From NCBI RefSeq assembly GCF_001038625.1, contig NZ_CP011803.1:3782001-3846000 (forward strand): a stretch of DNA of 64,000 bases, in the 5' to 3' direction. This document shows, in pieces, positions 1 to 8,282 of this stretch. The DNA comes from Clostridium carboxidivorans P7 (GTDB lineage Bacteria; Bacillota; Clostridia; Clostridiales; Clostridiaceae). Position numbers and translations under genes: made by a program. A model generated the notes under the pieces. That model searched no databases. It was given only the letters and a program-made list of their open reading frames with translations, and was not told the origin of the DNA. How positions within the stretch are numbered: the first letter of the stretch is position 1; the number at the start of each line of letters is the position of its first letter.

Positions 1-1
1 T

Positions 2-901
2 GGAAATAAAAAAGTTATACTAAATGGTCATTTAGATGTTATTTCTGGAACTCCTGATCAATTTATACCTTATATTGAAGATGGAAAACTCTACGGCAGA
101 GGTAGTGCTGATATGAAATCTGGAGCTGCTGGTATGCTTAACACAATTTTGAATCTTAAGGATAAAAATTTACCTTGTAAAGTTGAGCTTCAATTAGTTA
201 CAGATGAGGAAACTGGCGGCTTCAACTGCTCAGGGTATTTAGTCAATAACGGTTTTACAGCAGATTTTGTAATATGCGGTGAACCTACTCAACTAGGTAT
301 CGGCATACAAGCTAAAGGTATATTACAAGTTTATTTAGAATTTACAGGAAAATCTGCCCACGGAAGCAGGCCATGGCTTGGTGATAACGCTATAATAAAA
401 GCTTATGAAGCCTTTAAATTAATTGAAAATCTACCTTTCACTAAAGAAAAGTCAGAACTTTATAGTCATCCTTCCATTAACTTATCAAAAATTGAAGGTG
501 GAGATGTTTATAATAAAGTACCTGATTATTGTAAAATGTATCTTGATATAAGATTTCTTCCAGAACAAAATCCTCAAGAAATAATAAGACAAATTGAAGA
601 AATTACTGGAACCCACGTAAACATTCATTCAATGGGAAATGCTGTAAAAACCAAAGTTGACGATATACATGTAAAGAAACTAGAAGAATCAATTTCCAAA
701 ATATCTAATGGCAAAACCGAAGTGTTTGGACAACATGGTTCTGCCGATACTAAATTTTATTCTAACCATAACATACCTGCTGTAGAATTTGGACCTACAG
801 GACAAAATTGGCACGGCAAAGATGAATTCCTAATAGTAGATTCTCTCTATGCATATGAGAAAATGCTTATGGAGTTTATATTGAATTTAGACTCTATTTA
901 A
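2..901 (+). CDS. M20-family metallopeptidase/deacylase (ArgE/DapE-like), 5' end cut off by the window
   Basis: Open reading frame enters from the left edge, so the N-terminus is missing. M20 enzymes are cytoplasmic di-zinc hydrolases that remove acyl or amino-acid groups from amides. Visible family signatures in order: GHLDV (first zinc histidine and aspartate), GRGSADMKSG (bridging aspartate), TDEETGG (catalytic glutamate), a dimerisation domain with SAHGSRP, and a C-terminal GQNWHGKDEF carrying the last zinc histidine. All catalytic residues expected in the visible part are present. It is the only plus-strand gene before the citrate island and is followed by a palindromic repeat. The substrate (acetylornithine, succinyl-diaminopimelate, a peptide or another N-acyl amino acid) cannot be told from sequence alone. 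Confidence 0.85.
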   Translation, partial: GNKKVILNGHLDVISGTPDQFIPYIEDGKLYGRGSADMKSGAAGMLNTILNLKDKNLPCKVELQLVTDEETGGFNCSGYLVNNGFTADFVICGEPTQLGIGIQAKGILQVYLEFTGKSAHGSRPWLGDNAIIKAYEAFKLIENLPFTKEKSELYSHPSINLSKIEGGDVYNKVPDYCKMYLDIRFLPEQNPQEIIRQIEEITGTHVNIHSMGNAVKTKVDDIHVKKLEESISKISNGKTEVFGQHGSADTKFYSNHNIPAVEFGPTGQNWHGKDEFLIVDSLYAYEKMLMEFILNLDSI

Positions 902-902
902 T

Positions 903-955
903 AACTCAACTTTTTTTAAGAGGACAGATGACAATTGTCCTCTCAAAAAAGTTGT
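903..955. repeat. Dispersed palindromic element, copy 1
   Basis: A large imperfect palindrome right after the M20 stop. The core at 919-943 has arms AGAGGACA and TGTCCTCT-type ends, and outer arms of the AACTCAACTTTT / AAAAGTT kind. The 25-base core is identical to the one at 17717-17741, so this is a repeated element rather than an ordinary terminator. It could still form a strong hairpin ending transcription of the M20 gene. Confidence 0.7.
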
Positions 956-1130
956 GCCGCAATGTTCTTATATTAATTCAAAACTTTGTATCTATGAAAA
1001 TTCAATTAGTATCCTATTTTTAGCTAATAAATAAAAAAAACCTACCTATTATATATACTAATAAACTAGTTACCTATAAGAAAGTCTAAAACATTGTAAT
1101 AATCTTAATGATAAATATATTTCTAAAGAC

Positions 1131-1170
1131 AAAAAGCTGTAGATGAGGTTTATATATAACCTCACCTACA
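1131..1170 (-). terminator. Terminator of the oad operon
   Basis: A stem of about 12 pairs (TGAGGTT with AACCTCA at its core) read on the minus strand, followed by AGCTTTTTG. It lies 22 bases past the stop of the 44-codon OadG-like gene and would end the oxaloacetate decarboxylase operon. Confidence 0.7.
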
Positions 1171-1191
1171 ACTTGTATATTAGCTTGCTTA

Positions 1192-1326
1192 TTATTTTTC
1201 TGGAAAAACCTTTATTAAAGTTTTTATTAAAAGAAATATTATTAACATTACTACAAATATTCCGCACATTCCTGAAACTGTTACTTGTAATGCTTGTTCG
1301 AAATTCATTAGAGCAGTACCGCCCAT
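1192..1326 (-). CDS. OadG-like small membrane subunit (44 aa) of the decarboxylase pump
   Basis: A 44-codon gene starting ATG at 1326 with a strong ribosome site (AAGGAAGGTG, about 4 bases before the ATG) and ending TAA at 1192. The product begins MGGTALMNFEQALQVTVSGM and then has one hydrophobic membrane segment (residues about 18-38) with a short basic tail. Size, single membrane span and position just after oadB fit the small OadG-related transporter subunits seen beside Na+-translocating decarboxylases. It is distinct from the 110-aa gamma-like protein at 2908-3240, so the operon would have two small membrane subunits. The role is inferred from context. Confidence 0.7.
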   Translation of the reverse strand: MGGTALMNFEQALQVTVSGMCGIFVVMLIIFLLIKTLIKVFPEK

Positions 1327-1345
1327 TTATAACACCTTCCTTATC

Positions 1346-2467
1346 TTATCTAATTAAGTTCATTATTAGTCCGCCGGCTATAACTGAAGCTATTTGTCCT
1401 GCAACGTTAGCTCCTACTGCATGCATCAATATAAAGTTCTGGCTGTCTTCCTTAGTTGCCATCTTCTGTATTACTCTAGATGACATTGGGAATGCAGATA
1501 TACCTGCTGCACCAACCATTGGATTTATCTTTTTCTTTAAGAAAAGATTTAGGATCTTAGCAAATATTACTCCACCGATTGTATCAAATATAAATGCTAC
1601 TAGTCCAAGTGCTATTACAACTGCAGTCTTCATTGTTACAAATTGATCTGCTTTCATAGATGCAGCTATAGTAATTCCTAGTAACAAAGTTATGATATTT
1701 ACAAGTTCATTTTGTGCTGTTACTGACAATCTCTCTAATACACCACATTCTCTAATAAGATTTCCAAACATTAAGAATCCTACTAGGGCTACAGAAGTTG
1801 GTGCTATTAATCCAGCAATCACAGTAACTATTATAGGAAACAATATTCTTGTCTTCTTAGATATTGATTCTGGTTTATAAGGCATTTTTATTGATCTTTC
1901 CTTTTTAGTAGTTACTAATTTTATTGCAAAAGGTTGAATTACTGGTACAAGTGACATATATGAGTATGCAGCAACTGTAATTGGTGCTATAAGATTACTA
2001 TGAAAATAGTTAGCTACAAATATTGAAGTAGGACCATCGGCTGCTCCTATGATACCTATTGAAGCTGCATCTTTTAATTCGAAACCCAAAAGTGTTGCTG
2101 CGCACATAGTAAAGAAAATACCAAACTGAGCTGCTGCTCCGAATAAAAGCATAAAAGGATTTGATAAAAGTGGTCCGAAGTCAATCATGGCTCCTATACC
2201 GATAAATAATAGTAAAGGAAATGCTTCTGTTGAAATTCCACTATTGAATAAGAAGTCCAGTATACCCTCAACTGGAGTTCCGTTTAACGTCTGTGTTATT
2301 GCTCCAGACATAGGTATATTAGCAAGTATTGCTCCAAAACCCATTGGTAATAGTAATGCTGGTTCAAAGTCTTTAGCAATAGCTAAATATATAAGTACTC
2401 CTCCGATAACCCACATTACAAGCTGTTTTATTGTAATGGCCGCAATACCTTGAATTAAAAATTCCAT
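1346..2467 (-). CDS. oadB: Na+-translocating decarboxylase beta subunit (OadB/GcdB family)
   Basis: Very hydrophobic 373-residue protein with about nine to ten membrane segments, the usual length of the family. This subunit decarboxylates carboxybiotin and uses the energy to export Na+ across the cytoplasmic membrane. The motif IGIIGAADGPTSIF contains the conserved aspartate of the ion pathway, and the N-terminal GFGAILANIP and later GNLIRECGV segments are also family-typical. The ribosome site GAGGAGG precedes the ATG. It sits in the oad operon between the biotin carrier and the small OadG-like gene. Oxaloacetate is the likely substrate because oadA and the citrate lyase genes lie upstream; methylmalonyl- or glutaconyl-CoA pumps share this subunit. 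Confidence 0.93.
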   Translation of the reverse strand: MEFLIQGIAAITIKQLVMWVIGGVLIYLAIAKDFEPALLLPMGFGAILANIPMSGAITQTLNGTPVEGILDFLFNSGISTEAFPLLLFIGIGAMIDFGPLLSNPFMLLFGAAAQFGIFFTMCAATLLGFELKDAASIGIIGAADGPTSIFVANYFHSNLIAPITVAAYSYMSLVPVIQPFAIKLVTTKKERSIKMPYKPESISKKTRILFPIIVTVIAGLIAPTSVALVGFLMFGNLIRECGVLERLSVTAQNELVNIITLLLGITIAASMKADQFVTMKTAVVIALGLVAFIFDTIGGVIFAKILNLFLKKKINPMVGAAGISAFPMSSRVIQKMATKEDSQNFILMHAVGANVAGQIASVIAGGLIMNLIR

Positions 2468-2492
2468 TATTTTTATCCTCCTCGTTTTCTTC

Positions 2493-2882
2493 CTAAGCTA
2501 TTTGAACTAAAGCATCTCCTGGATTTACCATATCGCCTTTTGCTACATTTACTGAAACTATTTTCGCATCTCTTGCAGCAACTATTTCATTTTCCATTTT
2601 CATTGCTTCTAATACAAGTAAAACTTGTCCTTTTTTAACTTGATCTCCAACTTTTACAGCTACGCTTACTATGCTTCCTGGCATTGGAGCTTCTATAGTT
2701 TCTGCTCCTGCAACTGGTGCAGAAGGTGCTGCGGCTGGTGCTTCTTGTTCTATTGTTGTAGCAGCAGTTTCTTTAGTAGCTGAAGCTTGTTTTTCTAACA
2801 ATGAAGCAGAATTTTCTGCAGTTACTTCTTCCATTTCCACTTCATAAACTTTACCATTTAACTTTATCATGTATTTTTTCAT
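2493..2882 (-). CDS. Separate biotin carboxyl carrier protein of the decarboxylase
   Basis: 129 residues. An N-terminal segment of about 20 residues (KLNGKVYEVEMEEV) resembles the region that precedes biotinyl domains. Then comes an Ala/Pro/Glu-rich linker (about 35-62) and a biotinyl domain with EAMKMEN, where Lys95 is the expected biotin site. In many oxaloacetate decarboxylases this domain is fused to the end of OadA; here the OadA-type protein lacks it and the carrier is its own gene, as in the methylmalonyl- and glutaconyl-CoA systems. The start has an AAGGTG-type ribosome site. It would shuttle CO2 from the carboxyltransferase (oadA) to the membrane subunit (oadB). Confidence 0.9.
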   Translation of the reverse strand: MKKYMIKLNGKVYEVEMEEVTAENSASLLEKQASATKETAATTIEQEAPAAAPSAPVAGAETIEAPMPGSIVSVAVKVGDQVKKGQVLLVLEAMKMENEIVAARDAKIVSVNVAKGDMVNPGDALVQIA

Positions 2883-2907
2883 ATTAATTAAACACCTTCC
2901 TAATCAA

Positions 2908-3240
2908 TTATTTTATCCTAGTTAATTTTGATATATGAAAATAAGAATCTGGTTTTTCTTTAGAAGCCATAATTGATGCAGCTAATGCTACTACCAATCT
3001 ATCTTCTTCATCATTATCATCATTGAAAGTCTGCACAGGGTTTTGAGATGTAACATTATTACTATTAGTAAAGTTTTGTACAGTATTTTGTGCTGCACTG
3101 TTTCCTGATTTAAACTCTATTATTGCTTGAGATAGCTTAGAAACCATTGATATTGCATATAATACTAATATAGCAAAAACTACTGCTAAAGCTCCAAATG
3201 CAATAATAACTGTTTCTGAAAAATTTACGCTATTTCCCAT
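2908..3240 (-). CDS. oadG: Decarboxylase gamma-like subunit (OadG family)
   Basis: 110 residues with one N-terminal membrane segment (about residues 9-32, VIIAFGALAVVFAILVLYAI), then a polar Asn/Gln-rich stretch and a C-terminal region LVVALAASIMASKE seen in OadG-type proteins. Gamma subunits anchor the carboxyltransferase and biotin carrier to the membrane beta subunit. GGAGGTG lies just before the ATG. It is placed between oadA and the biotin carrier gene. Sequence conservation in this family is low, so the assignment rests on topology, size and operon position as much as on motifs. Confidence 0.8.
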   Translation of the reverse strand: MGNSVNFSETVIIAFGALAVVFAILVLYAISMVSKLSQAIIEFKSGNSAAQNTVQNFTNSNNVTSQNPVQTFNDDNDEEDRLVVALAASIMASKEKPDSYFHISKLTRIK

Positions 3241-3306
3241 TGTATTTCACCTCCTTGATACTCTTCATAACTCTATCAAATATTGTCATCATATCTTCTC
3301 AAGTTG

Positions 3307-4734
3307 TTACATAGTAACTGTAATATACTGTACTTTTTCACTATTGTCTTTTACTTCATTACTGTTTTTTGCTTCATTAATATCTTCTGTTTTAGGATTT
3401 AACCTATTTTCAAAGAATTTTTTAGCAACTTGAGGGAATAGAGCATAAGAAAGTACATCCTCTAAGGAGTTAGCTAAATCTCCAACTTCTTTCTTATAGT
3501 TTTCTAATTCTGGTTGTAATAAATCTGCTGGTCTTACAGTTATAACTTCTTCATCTCCAATAATCTTTTTCTTAATTTCATCACTAATTGGTGCTGGAGA
3601 AGTTCCATAAAGACCTCTAACATATTCCTTAATTTCCTTTGGAACCATTTTATATCTTTCACCTGCTAGTATATTAAATACTGCTTGAGTTCCTACCATT
3701 TGACTTAACGGAGTAACTAGAGGTGGAAATCCTAAGTCTTCCCTTACTCTAGGTATTTCTTTAAGTACATCTTCATATTTATCTTCTGCACGCTGTGCTT
3801 TTAACTGGGATAACAGGTTGGAAAGCATTCCTCCTGGTACCTGGTACTTTATAGTCTTTGGCTCAACATCCATTACTTTTGGATTCAATATTCCTGATTC
3901 TCTGTATTTTTCTTTTATAGGTTTAAAATAATCAGCAATTTCTCCTAATAAATCAGTATTAAGCTCAGGTCCACGATTACCTTCTTTAAGTGTCAATGCC
4001 ATTGATTCTGTTGAAGGTTGTGATGTTCCTTCTCCAAATGGTGAAATTGCAGTGTCAATTATATCTATTCCTGCATCTACAGCTTTTAGATATGTCATTG
4101 ACGCAATACCACTTGTGCTGTGAGTGTGAAGTTCTAAAGGAATATCTACTGCCTCTTTCAATCTCTTTACAAGTTCATAAGCTGAAAAAGGAGTTAGTAT
4201 ACCTGCCATATCCTTTATACAAATTGAATCTGCTCCAACACTTTCCATCTTCTTTGAAAGTTCTACAAAATAGTCTATAGTATGAATTTTACTTGTTGTA
4301 TAGCTTATTGCACATTGGCAGTGAGCACCTGCTTTTTTTATTGCTTTAATTGAAGTTTCAAGGTTTCTTACATCATTTAAAGCATCGAAAACTCTGATTA
4401 TATCTATTCCATTTTCAACAGATTTCTTAATAAATGCTTCAACAACATCATCAGGGTAATGTTTGTATCCTAAAAGGTTTTGACCTCTTAAAAGCATTTG
4501 TAACTTAGTATTTTTAACAATCTTACGTATCTTCCTCAATCTTTCCCATGGATCTTCATTTAAAAAACGAAGACATGCATCAAAGGTTGCTCCTCCCCAA
4601 ACTTCCAATGAATAATATCCAACCTTGTCCATTTTTTCTAGGATAGGTAGTATCTCTTCAGTTGTAAGCCTGGTAGCAATTAAAGATTGATGACCATCTC
4701 TTAGTGATGTTTCTGTAATTTTTACTGGATTCAC
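3307..4734 (-). CDS. oadA: Oxaloacetate decarboxylase alpha subunit / carboxyltransferase (no biotinyl domain)
   Basis: A TIM-barrel carboxyltransferase of the PYC/OADA family that moves the carboxyl group of oxaloacetate to biotin. Motifs: TETSLRDGHQSL at the N-terminus (metal and substrate site), the IKDMAG segment, ELHTHST with the metal histidines, and VPGGMLSNL in the PYC_OADA domain. I start it at the GTG at 4734, because AAAGGAGG lies 9 bases before it; a longer frame from the ATG at 4764 would put this site inside the coding region. That gives 475 residues, which end without a biotin domain; the carrier is a separate gene at 2493-2882. It heads the oad operon and is separated from citX by a structured leader. 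Pyruvate carboxylase subunit B is the main alternative name; neighbours favour the decarboxylase. Confidence 0.92.
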   Translation of the reverse strand: MNPVKITETSLRDGHQSLIATRLTTEEILPILEKMDKVGYYSLEVWGGATFDACLRFLNEDPWERLRKIRKIVKNTKLQMLLRGQNLLGYKHYPDDVVEAFIKKSVENGIDIIRVFDALNDVRNLETSIKAIKKAGAHCQCAISYTTSKIHTIDYFVELSKKMESVGADSICIKDMAGILTPFSAYELVKRLKEAVDIPLELHTHSTSGIASMTYLKAVDAGIDIIDTAISPFGEGTSQPSTESMALTLKEGNRGPELNTDLLGEIADYFKPIKEKYRESGILNPKVMDVEPKTIKYQVPGGMLSNLLSQLKAQRAEDKYEDVLKEIPRVREDLGFPPLVTPLSQMVGTQAVFNILAGERYKMVPKEIKEYVRGLYGTSPAPISDEIKKKIIGDEEVITVRPADLLQPELENYKKEVGDLANSLEDVLSYALFPQVAKKFFENRLNPKTEDINEAKNSNEVKDNSEKVQYITVTM

Positions 4735-4765
4735 TACTATATTCCTCCTTTTAGTCGGAAGCACT

Positions 4766-4829
4766 GGGTAATTTAATCCGTTCGCTCCAGCTCACAAATT
4801 ACCCGTTAAAGTCCATTTAGGACTTTAAC
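4766..4829 (-). promoter_or_regulatory. Two adjacent hairpins in the oadA leader
   Basis: Just before the oadA ribosome site there are two abutting inverted repeats: 4766-4804 (arms GGGTAATTT and AAATTACCC around a 21-base loop) and 4805-4829 (arms GTTAAAGTCC and GGACTTTAAC around 5 bases). They sit in the 240-base gap between citX and oadA and could set the ratio of lyase to decarboxylase by attenuation or RNA processing. No known riboswitch class is recognised. Confidence 0.5.
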
Positions 4830-4902
4830 CTCCCTAAATATTTTAATACTTGTATGTTCTTTTAATATTATCTTCTCTATTCTATAAAGAATGCAGAAAG
4901 TT

Positions 4903-4960
4903 TTTTACATTTTTCTGTCGCATTTCTCAGTTTCGGGAGATGTGACAGCAGAATGTAAAA
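4903..4960. repeat. Long imperfect palindrome between citX and oadA
   Basis: Arms of about 24-26 bases (TTTTACATT..CTGTC..CAT..CTC against GAGATGTGACAG..AATGTAAAA) around a loop of about 8 bases. It lies 15 bases after the citX stop and probably forms a stable RNA hairpin. It may be a terminator or a small mobile palindromic unit; no second copy was seen in this window. Confidence 0.5.
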
Positions 4961-4974
4961 GTTTTGCTAAAACA

Positions 4975-5517
4975 TTATATACTTCCTCGATTAAAATAAG
5001 TTAAAGCAATTTTTTCAATATGATCTAGCAATTCATCAACGCTATGTTTCCTTGATCTACCACATTCAAAAGCGTTTCTTCCACATAACAAGCATTTCCT
5101 AGGTTCTCTTCCAATTTCCTGCCTACTTAACTGATTTCCCTCTAAGTCCAGAACGTCAAAATCAAACAATCTGCCTAAAGGATGTGTTTCTTCAATTTTA
5201 GTGGTTATTTCTTTAATAAAAGATGGTGTATCCTTAAAGGATGCAAAATATTCTGGTCCACTATTTTTATAAAGCAATTTTTCATCAATAATTTCAATAG
5301 AAGCTTTCGCCAACTCATTTTTAGCAGCTAACAACCCATCATCAAATATTTTTTTAATAAAAGAATTATATTTAACAGGTCCAGGAATATTAAGCTTATA
5401 AGAAATAAGTGGACTCTTATACTTTTTTAAGAAATACTGCTGAATTTGTACTCTTTCATCTCTTGAACTCAATATATCTTGAATATTTTGTTCTTCACCT
5501 TTGAAGGATACACCCAT
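4975..5517 (-). CDS. citX: Apo-citrate lyase phosphoribosyl-dephospho-CoA transferase CitX
   Basis: Attaches the 2'-(5''-triphosphoribosyl)-3'-dephospho-CoA prosthetic group to the acyl carrier subunit CitD. The 180-residue product has the CitX signature GREPRKCLLCGRNAFECGRS followed by RKHSVDELLDHI. I start it at the ATG at 5517, preceded by GAGGTG; the GTG 9 bases upstream lies within that ribosome site. It is the last gene of the citC-D-E-F-X run, 29 bases after citF. CitG (at 9521-10414) makes the prosthetic group, so the full maturation set is present. Confidence 0.93.
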   Translation of the reverse strand: MGVSFKGEEQNIQDILSSRDERVQIQQYFLKKYKSPLISYKLNIPGPVKYNSFIKKIFDDGLLAAKNELAKASIEIIDEKLLYKNSGPEYFASFKDTPSFIKEITTKIEETHPLGRLFDFDVLDLEGNQLSRQEIGREPRKCLLCGRNAFECGRSRKHSVDELLDHIEKIALTYFNRGSI

Positions 5518-5546
5518 CTGAAACACCTCTTCTTATTACTTTGTAA

Positions 5547-7079
5547 TTACTTTACTTTTCTTATTACATCAATGATGCTTCCATCTCTGTATTCAACAAG
5601 TGCCACTACTTTGTCGTCATATTGAATTGGATCAGCTTCTCCAACTATCTTCTTAGCCTTGTCTCTTAACTCTTCAACTGTAACTAATGGAAGTCCACTA
5701 TTTTTAAATACTTCTACTAAATCAGTTCTCTTAGGGTTAATAGCAATTCCTGCTTCAGTAACTATAGCATCTACACTTTCGCCAGGTGTAATTACTGTAT
5801 TAACAGAATCAACTACAGTTGGTATTCTTCCACGAACTAATGGTGTAACTATTATAGTCAATTTAGCAGTAGCTGCTGTATCACAGTGTCCACCTGAAGC
5901 TCCTCTAGCAACTCCATCAGAACCAGTTATAACATTAACATTAAAATCAGTATCTACTTCTAATGCTGAAAGCACAACTACATCAAGTTTGTTTACAATT
6001 GGTCCTCTGTTGTGAGGATTTGCATAGAAAGAAGAACTTATTTCATGATGTGTTGGATTTTTAGCTATTGACTCTACAGCACCTAAATCAAAATCTTGAA
6101 CGTCGAAAATATGTTTTATTAATCCTTCTTCAAGCATTTCAGTCATTGGTTTTGTGATTCCACCAAGTGAAAAACTTGCTACATATCCTCTTTTTATCAT
6201 TTCATTTTTTATGAATCTAGTAACAGCTAGTGTAGATCCACCTGAACCTGTTTGGAATGAAAATCCATCTTTAAAGTATGGAGATCCTATTATTAAATTA
6301 GCTGCATTTTCAGCAATTAATAATTCCTTAGGATTTTTTGTAAATCTTGTAGCACCTGAAGCTATACCTGATGGATCTCCTATAGCATCAACCTTAACTA
6401 CATAATCAACAAATGTTTGATCAATACTTGCTGGAACATTAGGAAAATCTGCTAAAGTATCAGTGATTATAACTACTTTATTAGCATATTCTGCATCAAT
6501 TTTTGCATATCCTAAAGATCCGCAGTTAGCTTTTCCACCTATTCCACTAGCATTACCATAATCATCACAAGATGATGCACCTAAAAATGCTACATCTATT
6601 TTTAACTCTCCTGCTTCTATAGCTCTTGCTCTTCCACCATGTGATCTAACGATTACTGGATTTTCCATTAATCCATTAGAAATAGCTTCTGCTAATTCTC
6701 CTCTTAAACCACTTGTAGTGATATTTGTAACTACACCACTTTTAATATGTTTAACTAATTCTTTATGAACATTGCTTAAAGAGCTTGCAGCTACTGTTAA
6801 GTTCTTTATTCCCATTTTAGCTATGATATCCATTACCATGTTTAGAACGAAGTCTCCTTCTCTAAAATGGTGATGGAAAGATATTGTCATTCCGTCTTTT
6901 AATCCTGTCTTTTTGATTGCTTCTTCTAAGCTGTCTACTAATTTAGTTTCACCAGGATTAACATGTTTAATTGTTGGAGCTACTTTAGCTACTTCACCAG
7001 TATGCGCAAACTGTCCTTTAAATATTCTTTTTCCTTTTAAAACTTCATCTGGAATCTCTCTACCTATAACGTTCTTCAT
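5547..7079 (-). CDS. citF: Citrate lyase alpha subunit (citrate:acetyl-ACP transferase)
   Basis: 510 residues, the usual CitF length. It exchanges the acetyl group on the CitD thioester for citrate, releasing acetate and forming citryl-ACP. Recognisable stretches are [28 protein letters not shown], a Gly-rich [14 protein letters not shown] segment and [19 protein letters not shown] near the C-terminal third. AGGAGG precedes the ATG. It is coupled tightly to citE upstream (gap of one base) and citX downstream, as in other citrate lyase operons. The subunit acts in the cytoplasm in a complex with CitD and CitE. Confidence 0.96.
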   Translation of the reverse strand: MKNVIGREIPDEVLKGKRIFKGQFAHTGEVAKVAPTIKHVNPGETKLVDSLEEAIKKTGLKDGMTISFHHHFREGDFVLNMVMDIIAKMGIKNLTVAASSLSNVHKELVKHIKSGVVTNITTSGLRGELAEAISNGLMENPVIVRSHGGRARAIEAGELKIDVAFLGASSCDDYGNASGIGGKANCGSLGYAKIDAEYANKVVIITDTLADFPNVPASIDQTFVDYVVKVDAIGDPSGIASGATRFTKNPKELLIAENAANLIIGSPYFKDGFSFQTGSGGSTLAVTRFIKNEMIKRGYVASFSLGGITKPMTEMLEEGLIKHIFDVQDFDLGAVESIAKNPTHHEISSSFYANPHNRGPIVNKLDVVVLSALEVDTDFNVNVITGSDGVARGASGGHCDTAATAKLTIIVTPLVRGRIPTVVDSVNTVITPGESVDAIVTEAGIAINPKRTDLVEVFKNSGLPLVTVEELRDKAKKIVGEADPIQYDDKVVALVEYRDGSIIDVIRKVK

Positions 7080-7080
7080 A

Positions 7081-7968
7081 TTAGATTTCCTCCTTATACA
7101 CGCCTGCAGCTTTTGCTAATTCAAGTACTCTTTCTGCTCTTTCAATAATTGGTTTATCAACCATTTTACCATTAAGAGAGATAACACCTAATCCTCTTTC
7201 TGCTGCATCTTTTGCTGCTCTTACAACATCTACAGATTTCTTTATTTCAGCATCTGTTGGTGTATAAATTTCATTTACTGGAGCTATTTGTCTTGGATTT
7301 ATTATTGATTTACCATCAAAGCCTAATTGATGTATTAATTTAACTTCATTTCTGAAGCCTTCTTCATTATCAACATTACTATATACAGTATCAAAACAAG
7401 CTATTCCTGCTGCTCTTGCTGCTATTATAAGCTGAGTTCTTGCACCTAAAAGTTCCATTCCGTCAGGGAATCTCTTAGTTTTCATGTTAGTAACATAATC
7501 TTCTGCACCTATTGCTACACCTATAAGACGTTTACTTGACTTACAAATATCGTATGCATTTATAATTCCTAATGCACTTTCAATTGCAGCCATCATTCTA
7601 GTAGAACCTACTTCTCTTCCGATTTTCTTTTCTACTTCTTCAATTACAGCTTCAACATCAAGAATATCCTGTGCTGTTTCAGTTTTTGGTAATCTTATTA
7701 CATCAACACCAGCTCTTACAACAGCTTCTATATCATCTCTTCCATAAGGTGAATCTAAGGCATTTACTCTTACAACTATTTCTGTATTACCATAGTCCAC
7801 AGTTTTTATAGCATTATATACTAAAAGTCTAGCTGAATCCTTTTCAGTTAATGCGACTGCATCCTCTAAATCAAACATTAGTGAGTCAGCTCCATAAATA
7901 TAAGCATCTTTAACCATACCAGCATTGCTACCTGGTAAAAACATCATGGTTCTTCTTAAACGTCCCAT
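7081..7968 (-). CDS. citE: Citrate lyase beta subunit (citryl-ACP lyase)
   Basis: 295-residue HpcH/HpaI-type TIM barrel that cleaves citryl-ACP to acetyl-ACP and oxaloacetate. Motifs: [18 protein letters not shown] at the N-terminus, [10 protein letters not shown] with the Mg2+-binding acidic residues, and the [13 protein letters not shown] segment with a conserved glutamate, then GAEDYVTNM. Its ATG overlaps the citD stop codon (TAATG), indicating translational coupling. Length and motifs are normal for the family. Confidence 0.96.
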   Translation of the reverse strand: MGRLRRTMMFLPGSNAGMVKDAYIYGADSLMFDLEDAVALTEKDSARLLVYNAIKTVDYGNTEIVVRVNALDSPYGRDDIEAVVRAGVDVIRLPKTETAQDILDVEAVIEEVEKKIGREVGSTRMMAAIESALGIINAYDICKSSKRLIGVAIGAEDYVTNMKTKRFPDGMELLGARTQLIIAARAAGIACFDTVYSNVDNEEGFRNEVKLIHQLGFDGKSIINPRQIAPVNEIYTPTDAEIKKSVDVVRAAKDAAERGLGVISLNGKMVDKPIIERAERVLELAKAAGVYKEEI

Positions 7969-8267
7969 TAGTCAATTACCTCCCAGTTTATATTTTGAGT
8001 TAATCCTGCTGCTCTAAAAGTAGCACATTCAACTCTTGCCTTTATTACGCAATCTAATGCTCCTTTATCTATAGCCATTACTTTTGCATTTTCAACTTTC
8101 ATAGTTTCTAAAGTTTCTTTTATAACTTTTCTTATTTGTCTTCCAAATTGTTTTTCAACACTACTCTTTAATTCAATCTCTATTCCAGCTTCTTCCTTAG
8201 GTTCAATTCTTACCTGTATGTCACTTGATTCCAAAGTTCCAGCTATTGAGACTTGTTTAATTTCCAT
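7968..8267 (-). CDS. citD: Citrate lyase acyl carrier protein (gamma subunit)
   Basis: 99 residues with the N-terminal SIAGTLESSDIQVRI motif. Ser14 is the expected attachment site of the phosphoribosyl-dephospho-CoA arm. It carries the acetyl thioester between CitF and CitE. A clear ribosome site (GGGAGG then TACAATTA) precedes the ATG. It lies between citC and citE with overlap to citE, the standard citCDEF order. Confidence 0.96.
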   Translation of the reverse strand: MEIKQVSIAGTLESSDIQVRIEPKEEAGIEIELKSSVEKQFGRQIRKVIKETLETMKVENAKVMAIDKGALDCVIKARVECATFRAAGLTQNINWEVID

Positions 8268-8282
8268 TAATTGTACCTCCCT

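Noticed and set aside
1143..1646. Long plus-strand frame over oadB
   Set aside because: It is antisense to a clear oadB gene, has no ribosome site and its residues mirror membrane-coding codons. Same for many frames opposite citF, the hydratases, secD and ruvA.
4766..4829. Known riboswitch in the oadA leader
   Set aside because: The two hairpins do not resemble conserved cores of the classes I know, and the downstream gene is not a usual target. Left as unnamed structure.
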